From: Triparma columacea
Lineage: Eukaryota > Sar > Bolidophyceae > Parmales > Triparmaceae
DNA length: 53,535 bases
Direction of reading: 5' to 3'
NCBI GenBank assembly: GCA_030267965.1
Contig: BRYA01000156.1
Coordinates: forward strand, 23,256 to 76,790
Shown: positions 1 to 11,600 of the stretch, piece after piece
How the letters are laid out: each line of letters begins with the position of its first letter
Numbering within the stretch: position 1 is the first letter of the stretch
Made by a program: the position numbers and the translations under genes
The notes under the pieces: model-generated
What the model was told of the DNA's origin: nothing
Databases searched by the model: none
What the model saw: only the letters and a program-made list of their open reading frames with translations

Positions 1-850
1 GCCTTCCAATACGCTCCCCCCCACCCCCTCCCCTTGGGCCATCCCTCCCTCCTATACTTTGGTTGTGAAGTAATCTCCCAAACGCTAACCAAGTACCCGC
101 AAACAAGAACACCCCTAATTAGTAAATCGCTCCTCCCCCCCTCCCCCCCCATCACATCCGCACAACACCTAAATGTCATACCCCACCACCCAGCCATGCT
201 CATCACATGAATCCCAGGGTGTGTTGAATACGCGCCTAAACCACCCCAGATTTCACCCTCCCACCAGTTTGTTATTTTAAATATACGCGCAATACACTTC
301 ACTAACATGTTCGCAGTTTTGTAAACACCATTTGGTAATAGTTTTTCAAACACACCCTTCTCATCCTCCCCAACCGTACCGTCTTCATTGTAAGGTAGTG
401 TAGTGTCCTTAGTACTTCCACTCAGCTCGTTTCTACGTTTTCCTGCGTTTGTAATTTGTTCAGCGGCCATGATCATACCTCTCCATACTAACCTAACATT
501 AGGAACCCCTCCCACATACAGTTGTCCACACTGGCTAACCGGGTGTCGTGTTGGTGGGGGTGGTGGGGGTAAGAGGTATGGGAGGATTAGGAAGGGGGTG
601 AAGAGGAGGTAGGTTAAAAAGGAGGGTGGGGGAGAGGGAGGGGAGGGAGACGGAGGCATGGAGATGGGAAATTGGAAGGGAGAGGGAGGAGATTAAGGAC
701 GGGATGGGAAATTTAGGGGGGGGGGTTTACGGGGGGGGAGAGGGTGGGGTTGGTTTCGTTTTGCTTTGAAGGATGAGAGATGAAAATAATTTAGGGGAGA
801 CTGGACTCCTTCTCCTGCCTTAATTTTGTGCCCACTTTTTGTTGAACGAC
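1..850. other. Gene-free left flank
   Basis: I see no coding exon here. The stretch alternates C-rich and G-rich low-complexity tracts. Its short open frames show no domain, no plausible splice partners and strongly biased composition. The start codon of the SET-domain gene lies just beyond it, so the last few hundred bases presumably contain that gene's promoter and 5' UTR, but no specific element stands out. Confidence 0.5.
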
Positions 851-3528
851 ATGGATGAGATTGGGCGTGATTTGTCACAATTGTCGATAAATCGTTTTGA
901 TGTATTTGAGAAATGGCTTATTGATGCAGGTGCAAAGGTAAGAATAGATATAACGTGTGTAAAGGGGATTAAATGGGGGTATGGATGGAACTAGCTTTTC
1001 TAAACGTCCTGCAATATATCTCCATTCTCTCATCTCTATGGGCTTTAAATGTGTGTGTGATGGTATGGGTGGAGTTATTGCTGATATACATGACGATTTG
1101 ATGCATTTTAAGGTTATAACGGTGAACATTTGGAGAAATAACGGATAAATAAGAAATGGACTTCGGACTGTGTTTTCAATTTCCAAACACACACTAATTA
1201 TATGCTCAGTTGTGGGGATATGTGGGGGTGTGGGGGGGTGTATGATTGCGTATGTACTGTGTGGAGGGGTGGATGGCTATGTATACCTCTGTATGCCTGT
1301 GTATATGGCTGTGTATGGCTGCTTAATAGTTAGAGATGTGTAGCACAACTCACCTCCCTCCAACAACACTCTCAACTCACTCACTCTCACCTACACACTC
1401 ATCACCACTCTCACCTCAATCCCACCTACCTCCAACAACACCTACAATACACGCACACAGTTCCCAGACCTAGAACTTCGCACATACGATACACCAACAG
1501 ATGATTCCACTAACTCCTCAGATAAAGAGTCCAAGCTCCCTGAAAAAACAGAGCAGGGCAGCGATACCGTTAACGACAAGGGAGAAGCCAATAGCGATAA
1601 ACTCCTCATCGGGAAGGGGGGGGACAAGGGGACCAAGGAGTACGATGAGGATAAGGAGATGAGGGGAGTGCACGCCAAGACGGACATTCCGGCTGGGAAC
1701 ACGTGCGGTGAGTGTCAAGGGAGAGAGTGTCAAGGGAGAGGAGGAGAAGTGTGCTTGTTGCCCAAAAAGGTTGCCCAAAAAGATGTGGTTGTACCATGAG
1801 ATATCCTCACGCACAACAGCGCAATTCGTGATCTGCCACCTGTCACGTGCATTACGGAGACGCGCGCAATGGCAATCACTTGACTCTGGTAACCATCAAA
1901 CAGCTGCCAAACAACCTTACTGACGAACAAATACCCCCCCACCACCACCACCACCACCACCCCTCCCCAACTCCATATCTTACCCCTGCCCCCCCCACCC
2001 CCCCAGTTGTTGTCCCCCGTTCCTGCTTAATAACAGTCGAGATGGGTAGGGCGACCCCCCTAGGTCAAACGATCTCCCTCGCGAACCTGGACCTAGACGC
2101 TCCCAAGCACGTCTACCTAATGCTCTTCCTCCTCCAAGACAGGAAGAACCCAGACTCCTTCTTCAAGCCCTACTACGACATCCTCCCCCCCAAGCTCTCC
2201 AACATGCCCATATTCTGGAGCAAGCAGGAGCTCGCGTACCTGCAGGGTTCCTACCTCCTCCGTCAGATTGAGGAGCGTCGCGCGGCCATCGTTACAGACT
2301 ACGAGATGATCTGCGCGGTCGCCCCTTCCATAACCGCAGTCGCAACCCTCGAGGAGTTCATGTGGGCGAGGATGTGCGTGTGCAGCAGGAACTTCGGACT
2401 GGTTATCAACGGGGTTAGGACGAGCGCGCTCGTGCCGCATGCGGATATGCTTAATCATTATAGACCGAGGGAAACTAAGTGGACGTACGATAACAGGTGA
2501 GGCACGGAGATGGGGGGGGGGGAGATATAGGGGGAGACTATTAAAACACGATGAACTGACGATTAAAACTATCAACAACCTACCAAAAAACACACAACTC
2601 AAACCCTCCTCCCACCCTCTCCTCCCCACCCCCCCGCAGCCTCCAGGCCTTCACGATAACAACCCTCCAAGGAATTTCCGGGGGCGACCAGATCTACGAC
2701 AGCTACGGTCAAAAGTGCAACCACCGTTTCCTCCTAAACTACGGCTTCGCCGTGGAGATGAACGTTGAACAGGACGGTTTCTGCCCGAATGAAGTTCCAG
2801 TTGTTATTACACTTGAACAGGGAGGAGAAGGGGGAGGAGGGGAGGGGGAAGAAGAGGATAAGCACCTAGCTGACGAAAGCGGTGTCGCTGGAGTTGCGGG
2901 TACAAGTCAGCAAGACGGGGAGGAGGGTGGGAACGACTCAGAGGGTGGAACTTGGAACGCAGCTAGGGCCAAGCTAGAACTCTGGACTAGGGACGGGAGC
3001 TCGATGAGCAAGAGGGTTAGAGTGTGCGTCAGCAACAACGATAACACCAAGAGCATGATGAGCCTGCTGAGGGTTAAGGTCGCGGGGAAGGAGGAGCTTA
3101 AAGCGATTATGGGAGGCGGGCCTTATATGTATAGAAGCGCAAAGGATATTAGGTTCGGATTAGGGGTTAACAACGAAACGTTAGCGCTTGAGGAACTTAG
3201 TAGAATGACGAAGAAAATGATGATGGAGTACCCAACGACGCTTGAGGAAGACGTGAAGGCACTGGCTGAGGGGGAATATGGGGAGAAGGGGGGGCTTCGG
3301 AAATACTCAAATGAAAGACACGCGAGGATACAGGTTAAGGGGGAGAAGGAGGTCCTGAGGTACTTTGAAAGGCTAGCGGATACCGGCAGGAAAGGACTGG
3401 CGTGTAAGGATGAAGAGTTCGAGGTACTTAAAGAGGGACTGGAGGGAGGGGAAAGACAATATGTTATGGAGGTTGTGGCGGGGATTAGGAAAGATGAAAG
3501 AAGGAGAGAGAGGAGAGAGAAAGAATAA
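851..3528 (+). CDS. SET-domain protein lysine methyltransferase, RLSMT/SETD3-like
   Basis: Four exons: 851-937, 1461-1707, 2007-2496 and 2640-3528, giving 570 residues. The joins restore a continuous N-terminus: the leader ends in a W-L-I-D-A-G-A-K stretch and continues F-P-D-L-E-L-R, as in Rubisco LSMT/SETD3 proteins. Next come RGVHAKTDIPAGNTC, the start of the SET fold, and VVPRSCLIT across the second junction. Near residue 255 is the NHY motif of the SET core, and around 290-300 the SYGQKCNHRFLLNYGF block that completes the SAM and lysine pocket. The C-terminal third is helical and charged, like the Rubisco LSMT substrate-binding domain. A Gly/Glu-rich linker separates the two. The family methylates lysine or histidine in targets such as Rubisco, aldolase or actin; the substrate here cannot be told. 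The His-rich frame near 1940-1980 is intronic. Confidence 0.85.
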
Positions 3529-3647
3529 GTGGGGGAGGGGGGGGGGTGGGAGGGGGGAAGGGGGAAGGGGGGGGAGGGAAAGTACTAGAGGTTAAGGGGA
3601 TAAGCAGATAATTGTAGAAAACTTTTATTGTGGATAAATCACTTGGG

Positions 3648-6600
3648 CTAAATTTTATCCGGCAAAACCACCAGCATAATGACGATAAGAAACATCCCAA
3701 GTCCCGCCATAATGCTCGTCCTCTGTTCCACCCCAATCCTCCACGTCTGTCTAAAAATATCCCCCAGTCCAAACTTGAACGTGCTGCTAGTAAACCTCCC
3801 CCTCTCGTCCCCGCACCTTTCAAGTAGGTCGCTAATAGTACCCTCAAGCATATGGCAAGCGTTCTGCATAGCCTGCTTGCTCGCGCTGCACCCGATCCTC
3901 TGAATCAGCCCCACCTGCGTGTCAACAGTCGGCACCGGGTCGTTCTCAGGTAGCACGGCTACGGACATGTGGTGGAGCATGCTGGAGGTCCTGCGGAGCT
4001 CGTCGAAATCTAGGATCTCGTCGTACACGAACTTGTAGTAGCTCTGGGCGACTCCGGGGGGGCTGAAGGCTACGTTGGGGAGACGCGTTACCGCCGCTAC
4101 TATTCGGGCGAGGCCGCCGCCGAGGGAGTGACCGGTTAGGACGACCTGACGGTCGGTGATGGAACGAACGTACTCGAGAACACCCTTGTAGTAGTCGGCG
4201 CTAGAGGAAAGTCCGAACATCGCCAGGCTGGTCGACAGGGAGTGTATAACGAACGCCGCCACCGAGTCAGGCCAGATCCTGATCGTCGGGAAGATGACAG
4301 AGAGCATGCTGAGGAGGACGGGCTCCTTGAATATCTTTACGTCCTCAACCAGGTCACTCATTCTACCGACGTCGGTGCCGCGGATAGCGATAACGCTAAC
4401 GTTCAGTGCTTTGCTGTACGCGTCTATGTACTGCACCCCCTGCTTCCTCATCTCTGGGGGTGGAACCGTAACCTCAAACAGCTTCTCCCCGCTCTCGCCC
4501 CTCGGGTCGAAGAGGGTTCTCACGACTTCGTCGAGGTCGGAGTTATCAGGGTCGAAGTAGCTAGCCTCGGCGAGGAGGGCGTAGTCTAGGAGGCTGAGGC
4601 CGAACCACTTCATCCCGCAGCTGGCGTACGAGGGCTCGGAACGGACGGGGGGACCGGAGGTCAGCATCGAGAGGTCTACTACGTAAGCGTGCTTTATCTC
4701 TATGCCGTTGGAGCTCTTCTTTATGTCTATTAGGTCGGGGTACCATTGTTTGTTCTGTTGGAGGTGGCTGTGGCGTGAAGGGGAAACGACGGGAGGGGTT
4801 CAGAGTTTTAGTGTTTATGTTGGAAAACCATAGCGTTGTGCTTGGACTACAGTGATTGACCACCACGCTCTCACCTACTCGCCGCAATGAATCCCACCGC
4901 GAGCGTGACAATGACTGCAAATGCCGTACCGAAGCGGGCGAAGCCGTTGAACATATTTTTGGGTTCTATCGAAGAGGGGTTGTTCTGCCTCCGGGCGCGC
5001 TTGGCGTTCTCCTTCTCCTTGTGCTTTTTAATTATGGCCTTCTTGAGCGAGGCTGGGATCCCTAACCTCGAAGGGCTGCGCTTCTTGTCGTCCTCTTCCT
5101 CTTCTTCTTCATCATCCTCGTCGTCGTCCTCCTCCTCATCATCGACCTCCTGTATTATGGAAAACGACTTGGCGAGGGACTTCTTCTTTTCATCCTTGGT
5201 CTGGGTCCCTCCACTGGACCCCACCTTCATCCCGAACCAAGTGAGCTGCCTCTTCCTGGTGGTGACTGGCTCCAGATCGTCGCAGTTTGCCCTTGCCTCC
5301 GCTTTCGCTGTCAATTCTTCATTTGCCCGAGGATTTTCTCTGCTCTGTTCCTTTGGCGCCTCCAAAGTGGTACCGAAGAACTGCAAAATCTTGGTGAAGA
5401 CGTGAAGGGTGACGATAAAAAAGCTCCCTGGTCCTCCAGCTCGAGAATAGTACACGCTAAGGGCCGCCAGAGAAGCACTGGTTGGAAGGCCAAAAAGGAA
5501 GATATTCCTGGAGCTCCTCATGGCGTTCTGAACGCAGATTCCCAGTGTCACCTGCATCGCAGGGATAGCCAAGGTCAATAGAGTCAGGTCAATCTGCGCT
5601 TCTATAAACCCGAAGTCAGGATGAACCATTTCAAGGAAAAAGACGAGGAACACAAAAACGAGGAAGCTGTGCTTCAAATCACGGAAGAGCGATCTCAAGG
5701 TCTTTCCAGAACCGTTAAGAGCGGGGCTACTCGTTTGTACCAACGTCAGAGCCACTGCTCCAATATACAGTAACCAGAGGAGGAGGAGAACTTGTCCAGT
5801 TAAAACTAGATGCTCAAAACTCTTGTTGTCGGGAACGAAGAAGGTGCTCCTCCCCTTTGTATCTTCCTCAAATGCGCTGCTGATTGCCTCCTCGACAACG
5901 ACGTCGGCAAGGTTAGACACAATCTCCGTGGCCTTTTTTAGGTCGAGATCAAGGGAAACCACCGGTTGAAGGACATCGAAGATCTGGGTGTTCTTCAAGA
6001 GCGTGATGAGGGCGTTCCCGAAAAAGGCCAGCGTAAGAACTCCAAGTGCGGCAGTCAGGCAGTCGAAGAAGAATGGCGCCTACGATAATGAGCGAAGCGT
6101 GATGATGAGCGAGATGATGATGAGCAAAGCGCTCAGAAAGCAGGTCATGAAAGAGTTTGGGAATTGCGTACTCTTTTGTTTTTCGCTTCGCTCCTCGTCA
6201 TATCTCACCTTCTTGACCTTGCGCATCGTTGTGGCCCAGTCAGGAAACTGGTTAAGGATGACAATGATGAACTGCAATCCAGAGAGTACCACAACAAAAG
6301 TTAGGATTCTGCGCGGCAGGTGATACCCGAACGCAATATACTTGAACGGAGAGTCCTCGCAAAAGTAGTCGAGGGAGGAGTCAATTGATGATTTGCTCAG
6401 ACCAGGGACAGCTTGCAAGTTGATCTTCGCCCCGCTAAACTTGGCCCCTGCGTCATCCTTGTCGCAGACTGCGCCAACGATGATCAGCGCGGCGCTTATC
6501 ATGATGATAGGCGTATATGTCGCCACAAGAATGAGGGTGGCCTTTTTGGCAGCAAAGCCGCTGATTTGCCTTCGGGCCCTCGGAAAGTCATTGAGGGACT

Positions 6601-6952
6601 GCCAGACCGTAGACACACAGCTATTCAGGAACTGCATCACAACCCTAAACGTAGAGTAAAACACATAAAACGTAGCCAGCATCTCGCGCTTTCTCACGTT
6701 CGACAATTCGGAAAGGTCGGCAGACCCTACCTCCTTGGCCACCATGAGGCCTAGACTAACTGCAGCATTCGTCACAAATGCCCACAGCAGACCCACCAGC
6801 TGTAATATAATGTAAAGGTACAGCATGGAAAGTATCGATGCCTGGTATGAATCAATCAGGGATAAAAAGGATATCCCTAGCCGCAGGGTATACTCAAAGA
6901 TCGCCAAGGGACCAAATGTGGTCAACATCTTGGGGTACCTCGACTCTGTCAT
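3648..6952 (-). CDS. Polytopic membrane protein fused to class 3 lipase
   Basis: Three exons on the minus strand: 6952-6209, 6079-4875 and 4767-3648, giving 1,022 residues. The first 450 or so residues hold many hydrophobic helices. A very acidic, low-complexity cytosolic-type segment (EEEDDDEDDEEEEEE) and a basic stretch follow, then one more helix just before the second intron. The last exon encodes a class 3 (Fungal_lipase-like) alpha/beta hydrolase: nucleophile elbow GHSLGGG with the serine near residue 864, IAIRGTD upstream, and an ENDPVPTVD segment likely carrying the catalytic aspartate. A final helix ends the protein. These could be read as two genes, but the lipase exon has no upstream methionine for its conserved start (WYPDLIDIKK), and the 107-base intron joins both in phase 2. 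The start at 6952 is the first ATG in frame. Likely a membrane-embedded acylglycerol or phospholipid lipase. Confidence 0.75.
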
Positions 6953-7067
6953 GGTGTAATCGTACGTTATGGTTTCAATTATTGTGCAGGTGGGACCGAA
7001 GTTGGCGACGAGTGGAAATATGAGGGTAAACAACTGACACACACTCTTTTATCAAATCTTTTTTTGC
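6953..7067. promoter_or_regulatory. Divergent promoter region, lipase and TLDc genes
   Basis: Only 115 bases separate the start codons of the minus-strand membrane-lipase gene and the plus-strand TLDc gene. This span must hold both 5' UTRs and a bidirectional promoter. I see no clear TATA box or other named element. Confidence 0.4.
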
Positions 7068-8582
7068 ATGGGAAATCAGGCTCTTCCTCAACCTCCCTCA
7101 CAAGAGGGGGAGGACTTAGCGCGCCTCAAAATGGAGTATAGGCTGTCAGACGGTGAAGTCAAGTGCTTGTACGAAGCAGTTTTGGCCTCTTTTCCAAACT
7201 CTCACGAGGTCCTGTTAGGGTTACTCTTCAAACCTGGTCTCCCCCCCGTTCTTTTGGAAGATCGCTTCTCGTTTCTTGCAAACTTTGTATCTCTTCAACG
7301 GAACGAGTCGTCCAATTTGTTCTACTATGCGTCAAAACTCTGTCATTTATATTCTCTCACAGTGAGGCCAGCCTTTCAACCATTCCCTTCTCAGAAGCGG
7401 GACAGGACGCTTCTGGAGGCTCTTTTCACGCATGCTGTTGGTGATGATGCTGATGTAGATCGTATAGCTTCGGTTTTCTTCTCGTATTGGGGCGATGCTG
7501 TGCAGGACAATTTGACCAAATCGTTCTCCGCCTTCATCGCCACCACCACGCCCACCTCCGCTGTACCCCCCGCTACCGACCCCCTTTCCGGCTTCCTGTC
7601 ATTCGTAGCGAAAAATCTCCCTAGTCTTCATGTTTCAATAGCGACATATTTTGGCATGCCTCTTCTTGAGCCCACTTTGCCCCCTCAACCTCCCTCCCCC
7701 TCCCTTCCTCCGCTCCATACTCTTTTGCGCCTTCATTTCAACGACTCGTACGATCCGGATTGGGCCGTTCTCTTCGATAGTAGCAGTGATGGTAGCAGCT
7801 TTCACCGATACTGCGCTAAACTCGAAGGTTACGACCAGCCTACTCTAACAGTGATTGAATTGAACTGCGGGGTTGAGATAGGTGTTTACTCAACATCTGT
7901 GTACAAAGAGGCGCCGAATTTTGAATCCCCGGCGTCCTCTTCCTTTCTCTTCACCACGCACCCTCATTTTACCGTTCACATTCTCCGAGAAAGGAGCCGC
8001 GAGCCCCACCACCAGTATTTGAACCCGTCAAGTAGGAGCAAAAACAGGGACAACCTTCCGCACGGTGTTGGTTGGGGGGGCTTTACGAGTCAGGGGGAGG
8101 GGGGCTTTAGGTGAGATGTGTGGGATGACTAAAAAACAAAGCGCGAGCTGTGGTAGATGGAACCGCTGCTTGTGCTCACATAAAACAGCTTTTTACTTAC
8201 ACCCTCCCTCTTTCCCCTCCTACTTCCCACTAACCCACCTTAACCCAGGATATTTCTTCCTGAAAAGGAGTTCTTGTCCCCGAAGTGTTCCTCTGGCTCA
8301 ACAAACGACTGTCGTACCTTTCTTCCTGGGCCTCTCCTTCCCGCTGAGTGCATGGGAGTCGGCGACGCTGTACGAATTCGCGTTTATGGTACGAAAAATG
8401 TTTCCTTGGGTCTCGTTTCACTCAATGCGGAAGTGGAACGCCGGAAAGAAAGCGTTGCCAAGGCGAGAAAGGTTGATCGGGCGGCATTCCTTGACGACTT
8501 CAAAAGCGGTGTCATTGAGTCAAAGGCTTTTGCTCACGCAAGTCAGGTAGACAGAGGCAGAGCAGGAGAAGATGAGAGCTGA
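7068..8582 (+). CDS. TLDc-domain protein
   Basis: Two exons, 7068-8110 and 8249-8582, joined in phase 2, giving 458 residues. The N-terminal half is helical with no domain I can name; a LSDGEVKCLYEAV segment and its spacing recall degenerate EF-hand-like regions found in front of TLDc domains. From about residue 230 the TLDc signature appears: WAVLFDSSSDGSSF, a TVIELNCGVEIGVYSTS strand pair, SSSFLFTTHPHF, and after the intron an acidic loop followed by CRTFLPGPLLP and AVRIRVYG near the domain end. TLDc proteins are linked to oxidative-stress resistance and to binding of the vacuolar ATPase. A Lys/Arg/Glu helix extends the C-terminus past the domain. The GGVGWGGF region just before the donor fits the Gly-rich core of the fold. 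The domain call rests on pattern memory. Confidence 0.7.
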
Positions 8583-8698
8583 ATTGAGGACACCTCTACT
8601 ACTGTGTATATAATGTATTGTCATATTATTCACATCTAACCGTCTATATAATATATCCTAAAATTTGGACCACACCCCCACCCCCTTCCCCCCCCCCC

Positions 8699-11600
8699 TT
8701 ACCCCCCCTCCCCTAAAGCATTTTCATTGTACGTCGCAAGCGTCAAAGCAGCGTTGTATGCAGTGATGATGAAGAAGAGGCAAAATATGAGACTAGCCTT
8801 GTTCTCATTACGATTCAACTTGGCCGTCATGTCAACTTCGCAGTATTGCATAGCGTACTTTGCGAGCAAGAAATCTGCCATGAGATCAGAACACGAGACC
8901 AACGCTACCGCAAGACCAATTCTTCCAAAAAAGGCCGCGCAGCCGTCAACGGCCGAGTTCACCCCGGAGATCGTGTATTCCTCGAACATATAGACTAGTG
9001 CAGCCATAATGTTGCAGCACTTATCCATGAGGTTCTCCTGGTTCCACTTGTACGCCAGCCGCCTATTCATTTCGCCCATCCTCTCCTTGTATGTTTTCCT
9101 CATTGCAGTCAGAGTGGTAAGTTCCAAGTCATCCTTCATCTTCTGGAACGCAGTAGACAGCTTCTTCGCCTCTCCGTCAAGATATACCCTCGACAGTTGT
9201 CCCTTCACGTCAGCGCTTCCGAGGAACGATACCAGTGTTGTCTTCGCCTCATCATCGAACTCTTCATTTGACCTTTTGCCTTTCGTCTTTTCTAGCTCTG
9301 ATTTTACAGACACATTGTCTAAATCATCCTCGTTGTTGTTTTTCACCTCAAGACTTTGTCTCCTCGTACTTCGTATCTTCTGCTCGGAATTGATCATTAG
9401 CGCTTTGGTCTTAGCGGTATTTTGTTTCAAATTTTTCAAGGAGCTGTCTTGCAGAGCTTCTGCGAGCCTTCCGTTTTCGTCGTCATCATTATCTGCACGG
9501 TGCCCGATACTTCCCATCGCCATCGCACTCCCAATCTTATTTAGTTTTGGTCTCACAGTATTACTCCTACCGGAACTCTTCGCGCTTCGGGCAGTAGAGC
9601 GGTTTCTCCCTTCCGTTCCTTTAACCCTCCACTCAAGCTTCACTCCCCTGACGACGAAATCGCATCGCATAGACCCCCTGATAAAGTTGGCGTCCACTGG
9701 CACCCCAAACCTCTCGTACTCAGCTGGGTCGATCGAGGAAACATTAACGACAAGCACTTCGAGTTCCTTTGCCTTCGCTTTTACTTCCTCTCCACCGCCT
9801 TCCGCATTTTCCCCCTGGGAAGCCCTACTACTTTTAGCCATATTGGTCGCCCGGCGAACCGAATGTTTCTTGGCTTTAAATATGATCCCGCTCATTCTCC
9901 GCGTGGCGCTCTGAGCAAATGATTTTCTTTGGGGCGCTTCGTCCTGTTTTTTCTCTTTCTCATCCATGAAGGCCTCCTTGGCTGTCACCAGGCATACAAA
10001 GTCTCTGCTCACCATCGGCCACACTGCCCTGTGTTTGAAGTGCACGACGCAGCTGTGATCCGAAAGATGGCGCAAAACTGTTACCCCCATATCGGCCAAA
10101 ACAGTCCCATCGTATGACTCGTCAAAGACGAAACTAAGGAAGTTTTTAACGAGCGAGGGTTTGCAGTTTATGAGGCACTCAACGTATCCCGTGTAAATGA
10201 AATTCTCCTTTTGGGTCTCGGCGAATGACTGCTCAGACCCGATCCATTCCTCGTCGTGAGCAGCCTTATTCTTTATGGACCTATCAGTGCCCGTGTCTGG
10301 GCTAGGGGGTTCGCCTGTATGTTTGCCATGAGAATTCAAGTTTCCTTTACTGTGGTGAACAAAGCAAATGGCAAATGGGTTAGGATTACAGATGAGAGTT
10401 ATCGCAGCAAGTTGTAGAAATAGGGGTAGCGTCTGGAAGAGATAAATTACGAGTGCATGCAATTTACATCGGGATCGTCATCAGGTGCTACTCGTTTCGC
10501 TCTTCGCTCCCTCTCACCTGTTTAGCTTGAGGTAGAAGTTGGGAGATTGGCGCGCGTTCTCTCGATTTCTTCTGTTTCGAGGAGTCTTTCTTGCTTTCCT
10601 GTAAGAATCAGTCCCGGACATTGCGTGATTTTGGATGCTGGCCTGCATTGCTGCTAAAGCCTGGGCAAAGCCAGGGTACTTGCCCTTTCCTTCCTTTTCC
10701 TTGCCGGACGCCAGGTCTCCTCTCCTCAATTCCTCTTCCTCGGCATCTTTCACGATCCTCACAGAAGGTAAGTTGCTATCGAAACGCACGGCCAATGCGG
10801 ACTTTCTCCGAGCATTGAGAACCCAAGATGAAGTATTTTCGTTCTCTGGTGCTGATGTAAGGCTACTTTTGCGCCCGCTTTTGCGCCTCTCGTGATCCCT
10901 TTTTCCTTTCGCTTTTTCGGCTTTGATGTTTTCCAGACGATTCTGTGGAGAATCAAACTTCTGCCTCCTCATCGAAGAGAGCCCACTTATCGAGATCGCC
11001 CCAAACTCTGCAGCTGAGCCCAAAACATTTTTACTGCCTGATCGTCTAGATCCAGTATTTGCTGATGAACGTGCGCTCCCATTTGTTATTTCCAACGATC
11101 CAAGCGTTCCTCGGAGTGACCCTAAGGCCTGAGAGATTCCCATCCCGATTATATCGCCTGCCTCTTGAATGTGATGAGTCAATCTCTTCCTCCTTTTCTT
11201 TCGTTGCCAACAGGTCCTGACGTTCCTCACGTTGATTCTTGTTTCTACCTCGTTCCAAGAACTCTTCACAAAGTCTTCGCGTGCTTGAGTGTAGCGGTCA
11301 AAGCCCTCTAAGAAAATCTCGTCGTCGCGCTTCGTGTACAGGTCGAACCCGCGCTTCCAGGACCCCTTGCCGATATTATTTCTCGCCCTTATCACGCTCT
11401 TTGTCATGGCGCCGATAACTTCAGAAACGTAATGCTGTTGAAGTTCGTGCATCTCCTTGAAAATTCCCTCCGTGGCTAGCGCATGTAAGGATGGCACCGT
11501 GAATTCCTTACTCATCCCGGGATCCATCGGGAAAAAGGTGCCGTGAAAAATCACTGAGCACTTCTTCGTCTTGTTGCCGTCGGCAACGATGAGGATTGAT

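Noticed and set aside
1442..1814. Minus-strand frames opposite the first SET exons
   Set aside because: No domain content, and they overlap a well-supported plus-strand exon.
1847..2006. Open frame with a poly-His stretch before the SET domain
   Set aside because: It lies between a good GTGAGT donor at 1708 and a pyrimidine-rich CAG acceptor; removing it joins two conserved SET segments in frame.
4887..5405. Plus-strand frame with a long serine run
   Set aside because: It is the antisense of the acidic Glu/Asp tract of the membrane-lipase protein.
6953..7042. Upstream extension of the membrane-lipase protein from a GTG
   Set aside because: No ATG supports it; the ATG at 6952 is the first in frame and suits the short divergent promoter.
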